A stretch of DNA of 64,000 nucleotides from assembly GCA_021324465.1 (NCBI GenBank), contig JAJPJB010000024.1, positions 45,176 through 109,175 of the forward strand, read 5' to 3'. The notes under the pieces were generated by a model. The model was not told the origin of the DNA, searched no databases, and worked only from the letters and a program-made list of their open reading frames with translations. Shown piece by piece: positions 62,022 to 64,000 of this stretch; positions within the stretch are counted from its first letter, which is position 1, and each line of letters opens with the position of its first letter. The DNA comes from Hyphomicrobiaceae bacterium. GTDB taxonomy: Bacteria; Pseudomonadota; Alphaproteobacteria; Rhizobiales; Xanthobacteraceae. The position numbers and the translations under genes were made by a program.

Positions 62022-64000
62022 TCAAGCCGCCCTACGCAGCCAAACCTTGTTGTCGTGGAACGCTGCGCCGCCAAACGGCGCCACCGCATCCGATCCGGTC
62101 AGCGTGTTGATGCCGCGGCCATCGGGATAGGCGGAATTGGGCCAGATCGATTCGGCAATCAGCACGCCGCGCCGCACGCCCTCGAACAGCCTTGCATGCA
62201 GTCGCACCTGGCCGCGCCGATTGCCGAGGGTGACCATGTCGCCGCCGCTGATGCCGAGCGGTGCCGCGTCGTCCGGGTGGATCATCACCTCGGGCCGCCG
62301 CTCATGGGCGAGCGAGGTTGACGTCTCGGTGAATGTTGAATTGAGAAAGCCGCGCGCCGGCGAGGTCGCCAGCCGAAACGGATGTTCGGAATCGGCCTCC
62401 TCAATCACCTCCCAGTGATCCGGCAAATTCGGCATTGCCGGTGCCGGCACGTTGCGATGCCAGCGCCGGAACGGCACGTTGGGCCAATCCGGCTTGAAAC
62501 GGAATTTGCCGTCCGGATAGGCGAAGCCTTTGAGGTAATGGGCGGTCGCAAAGTCGGGCTGGCAGTCAATCCAGCGATTGGCTTCGAGCTCCTGGAGCGT
62601 ACCCCAGCCGGATTTTCGCAGCGTCGCGTCGATCAGTTGGCGCGGCGTCATGGCAAAGCCCGGGTGCTCTGCGGCCAGCCGCTTTGCGAGACCGCAGATC
62701 ACTTCGTGGTTGTTGCGGCATTGGCCCGGCGGCTCGATCAGCTTCGGCCCAAGTAAAATATATTGGCTGCCGCCGGCGGTATAGATGTCGTCATGCTCGA
62801 CGAACATGGTCGCCGGCAGGACCACATCCGCCATGCGCGCGGTGTCGGTCATGACCTGCTCGTGCACGCAGACGAACAGATCATCGCGGGCAAAGCCGCG
62901 CTTGACGGTCTCCTGATCGGGCGCCACCGAGACCGGGTTGGTGTTCTGAATGAGCATTGCCGTAACCGGCGGCCCGCCGATGAGCGCCTCCTTGTCGCCG
63001 GTCAGAATAGGGCCGATGCGCGACTGATCGAGCATGCGTATCGCGGGATCGCGCAGATCGCTACCCTCGATCAGGCTGAGATCGAGATGAAAGATCGCCC
63101 CGTTATTGTGAAACGCGCCGCCGCCTTCATATTGCCAGGCGCCAACCACGGCCGCGATGCAGCTTGCGGCATGCATGTTGACGGCGCCGTTGCGCGAGCG
63201 CGAGAAGCCATAGCCGAGGCGGTAATAGGCGCGCGGACGCTCGCCGACCAGACGCGCGAAAGCCTCGATCGTTTGCACCGGACAGCCGGTGATCTTGGCG
63301 GCCCAGTCGGGCCCGCGCGTACGCACATGCGCGGCCAACTCGCGCGGCGCGTCGGTATAGCGGTCGAGATAGTCCCAGTCGGCTTTACCGTCGCGAAACA
63401 GGCAATGCATCACTGCGCAGGCCAGCGCGCCGTCGGTGCCGGGGCGAATCAGCACCGGCAGATCGGCCTGTTTCATCGTTGAATTCATGTAGACGTCGAT
63501 GACGACAATCTTGGCGCCGCGCTCTTTGCGGGCGCGCGTTGCATGCGTCATCACATTGACCTGGGTGTTGACTGCATTGGTGCCCCAGATCACGACCAGG
63601 TCGGATCTTGCCATTTCGCGCGGGTCGGTGCCGGCGAGCTTGCCGGTACCGGCGATAAAGCCGGTCCAGGCCGGATTGACGCAAATGGTCGAGAAGAAGC
63701 CGGAATATTTCTTGGCGTGACGCAGGCGATGAATGCCGTCGCGCATCACATAGCCCATGGTGCCGGCATAGAGATAAGGCCACACCGCTTCCGAGCCGTG
63801 CGCCTGTTCGGCGCGTACAAAATTCTCGGCAACGATGTCGAGCGCATCATCCCAGGAAATGGGCGCGAACTCCCCCGAGCCCTTCGGGCCGGTGCGGCGC
63901 AGCGGCTGCTTCAGCCGGGCGGGATTGTGCACGCGCTCGGCATAACGCGCGACCTTGGCGCAGACGACGCCGGCCGTGTACGCATTGTCGGCGGCGCCGC
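62022..64000 (-). CDS. Molybdopterin oxidoreductase, catalytic subunit (cut by window end)
   Basis: The visible part (about 660 residues) is most of a DMSO-reductase-superfamily enzyme: HNPARLKQPLRRTGPKGSG, SWDDALDIVAENFVRAEQ, IWGTNAVNTQVNVMTHA, MSNTMK-like metal-pterin turn (here YMNSTMKQADLPVLIRPGTDGAL), NPVSVAPDQ and the C-terminal molydopterin-binding RPEVMIHPDDAAPLGISGGDMV. The track start (GTG 63932) is internal: the reading frame continues without stop to the window end with NAYTAGVVCAKVARYAERV, the usual Fe-S-proximal start of these enzymes. The electron donor or acceptor partner and the substrate are unknown. It belongs to a different subfamily from the transhydroxylase-like enzyme at 34-37 kb. 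Confidence 0.88.
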   Translation of the reverse strand, partial: GAADNAYTAGVVCAKVARYAERVHNPARLKQPLRRTGPKGSGEFAPISWDDALDIVAENFVRAEQAHGSEAVWPYLYAGTMGYVMRDGIHRLRHAKKYSGFFSTICVNPAWTGFIAGTGKLAGTDPREMARSDLVVIWGTNAVNTQVNVMTHATRARKERGAKIVVIDVYMNSTMKQADLPVLIRPGTDGALACAVMHCLFRDGKADWDYLDRYTDAPRELAAHVRTRGPDWAAKITGCPVQTIEAFARLVGERPRAYYRLGYGFSRSRNGAVNMHAASCIAAVVGAWQYEGGGAFHNNGAIFHLDLSLIEGSDLRDPAIRMLDQSRIGPILTGDKEALIGGPPVTAMLIQNTNPVSVAPDQETVKRGFARDDLFVCVHEQVMTDTARMADVVLPATMFVEHDDIYTAGGSQYILLGPKLIEPPGQCRNNHEVICGLAKRLAAEHPGFAMTPRQLIDATLRKSGWGTLQELEANRWIDCQPDFATAHYLKGFAYPDGKFRFKPDWPNVPFRRWHRNVPAPAMPNLPDHWEVIEEADSEHPFRLATSPARGFLNSTFTETSTSLAHERRPEVMIHPDDAAPLGISGGDMVTLGNRRGQVRLHARLFEGVRRGVLIAESIWPNSAYPDGRGINTLTGSDAVAPFGGAAFHDNKVWLRRAA

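Overview
The window is high-GC DNA from an alphaproteobacterium, most likely a Rhizobiales/Hyphomicrobiales member related to the Bradyrhizobium–Rhodopseudomonas–Xanthobacteraceae group. The basis is an alphaproteobacterial-type AccD without its zinc-ribbon cysteines, a hopanoid tailoring cluster, dispersed palindromic intergenic repeats of the kind common in Bradyrhizobiaceae, and FecR-headed giant proteins like those in that group. No rRNA, tRNA, CRISPR array, insertion sequence or phage gene was seen. The first gene (amidohydrolase) and the last gene (molybdopterin oxidoreductase) are cut by the window edges.

1-8.4 kb: mixed housekeeping and metabolic genes. They are an amidohydrolase end, an orphan FlgC-like rod protein, class I fumarase with a strong inverted repeat just before its start, an SRPBCC gene remnant next to a dispersed repeat, a TauA-type binding protein, an alpha/beta hydrolase, a zinc-ribbon microprotein, and an overlapping pncB-pncA NAD-salvage pair on the minus strand.

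8.6-26.3 kb: two adjacent giant genes (about 2850 and 2960 codons) for repetitive, probably secreted, surface proteins. They share an N-terminal module with a FecR domain, a C-terminal VCBS/RTX-like tail and even the ribosome-binding region, but carry different middles. One middle has beta-solenoid, PKD, DUF642-like and RTX-like segments. The other has beta-solenoid, L-type lectin, beta-propeller, cadherin-like and HAF segments. A TPR-glycosyltransferase and an outer-membrane beta-barrel protein follow.

28.6-32.4 kb: an EamA-type transporter pseudogene, a Nudix hydrolase, and the accD-folC pair.

32.5-51.4 kb: a catabolic island. The minus-strand operon encodes a pyrogallol-phloroglucinol transhydroxylase-like molybdenum enzyme (the large subunit fused to an SCP2-like domain, the small subunit lacking several Fe-S cysteines) and a Bug/TctC binding protein. 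A divergent TetR gene is separated from it by a 13-bp tandem array. A six-gene plus-strand operon follows (epimerase, M24-family protein, cupin, NitT/TauT ABC transporter), with an operator-like palindrome over its promoter. Beyond that lie a D-2-hydroxyacid dehydrogenase and a gamma-resorcylate-decarboxylase-like amidohydrolase, divergent from an IclR regulator, and then a cyclase-cupin-SDR-hydroxyacyl-CoA dehydrogenase-binding protein series headed by a near-perfect palindrome. An extradiol dioxygenase closes the island. The gene content points to hydroxylated aromatic acids or their ring-cleavage products as substrates; this is inferred.

52.4-60.5 kb: hopanoid tailoring genes hpnR, hpnG, hpnL, hpnI, hpnJ and hpnA, with a small lipoprotein and a small hypothetical protein among them. 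The cyclase gene hpnF, hpnH and hpnK are not in the window. The end holds a second cyclase-family gene, yccF and the truncated molybdopterin oxidoreductase.
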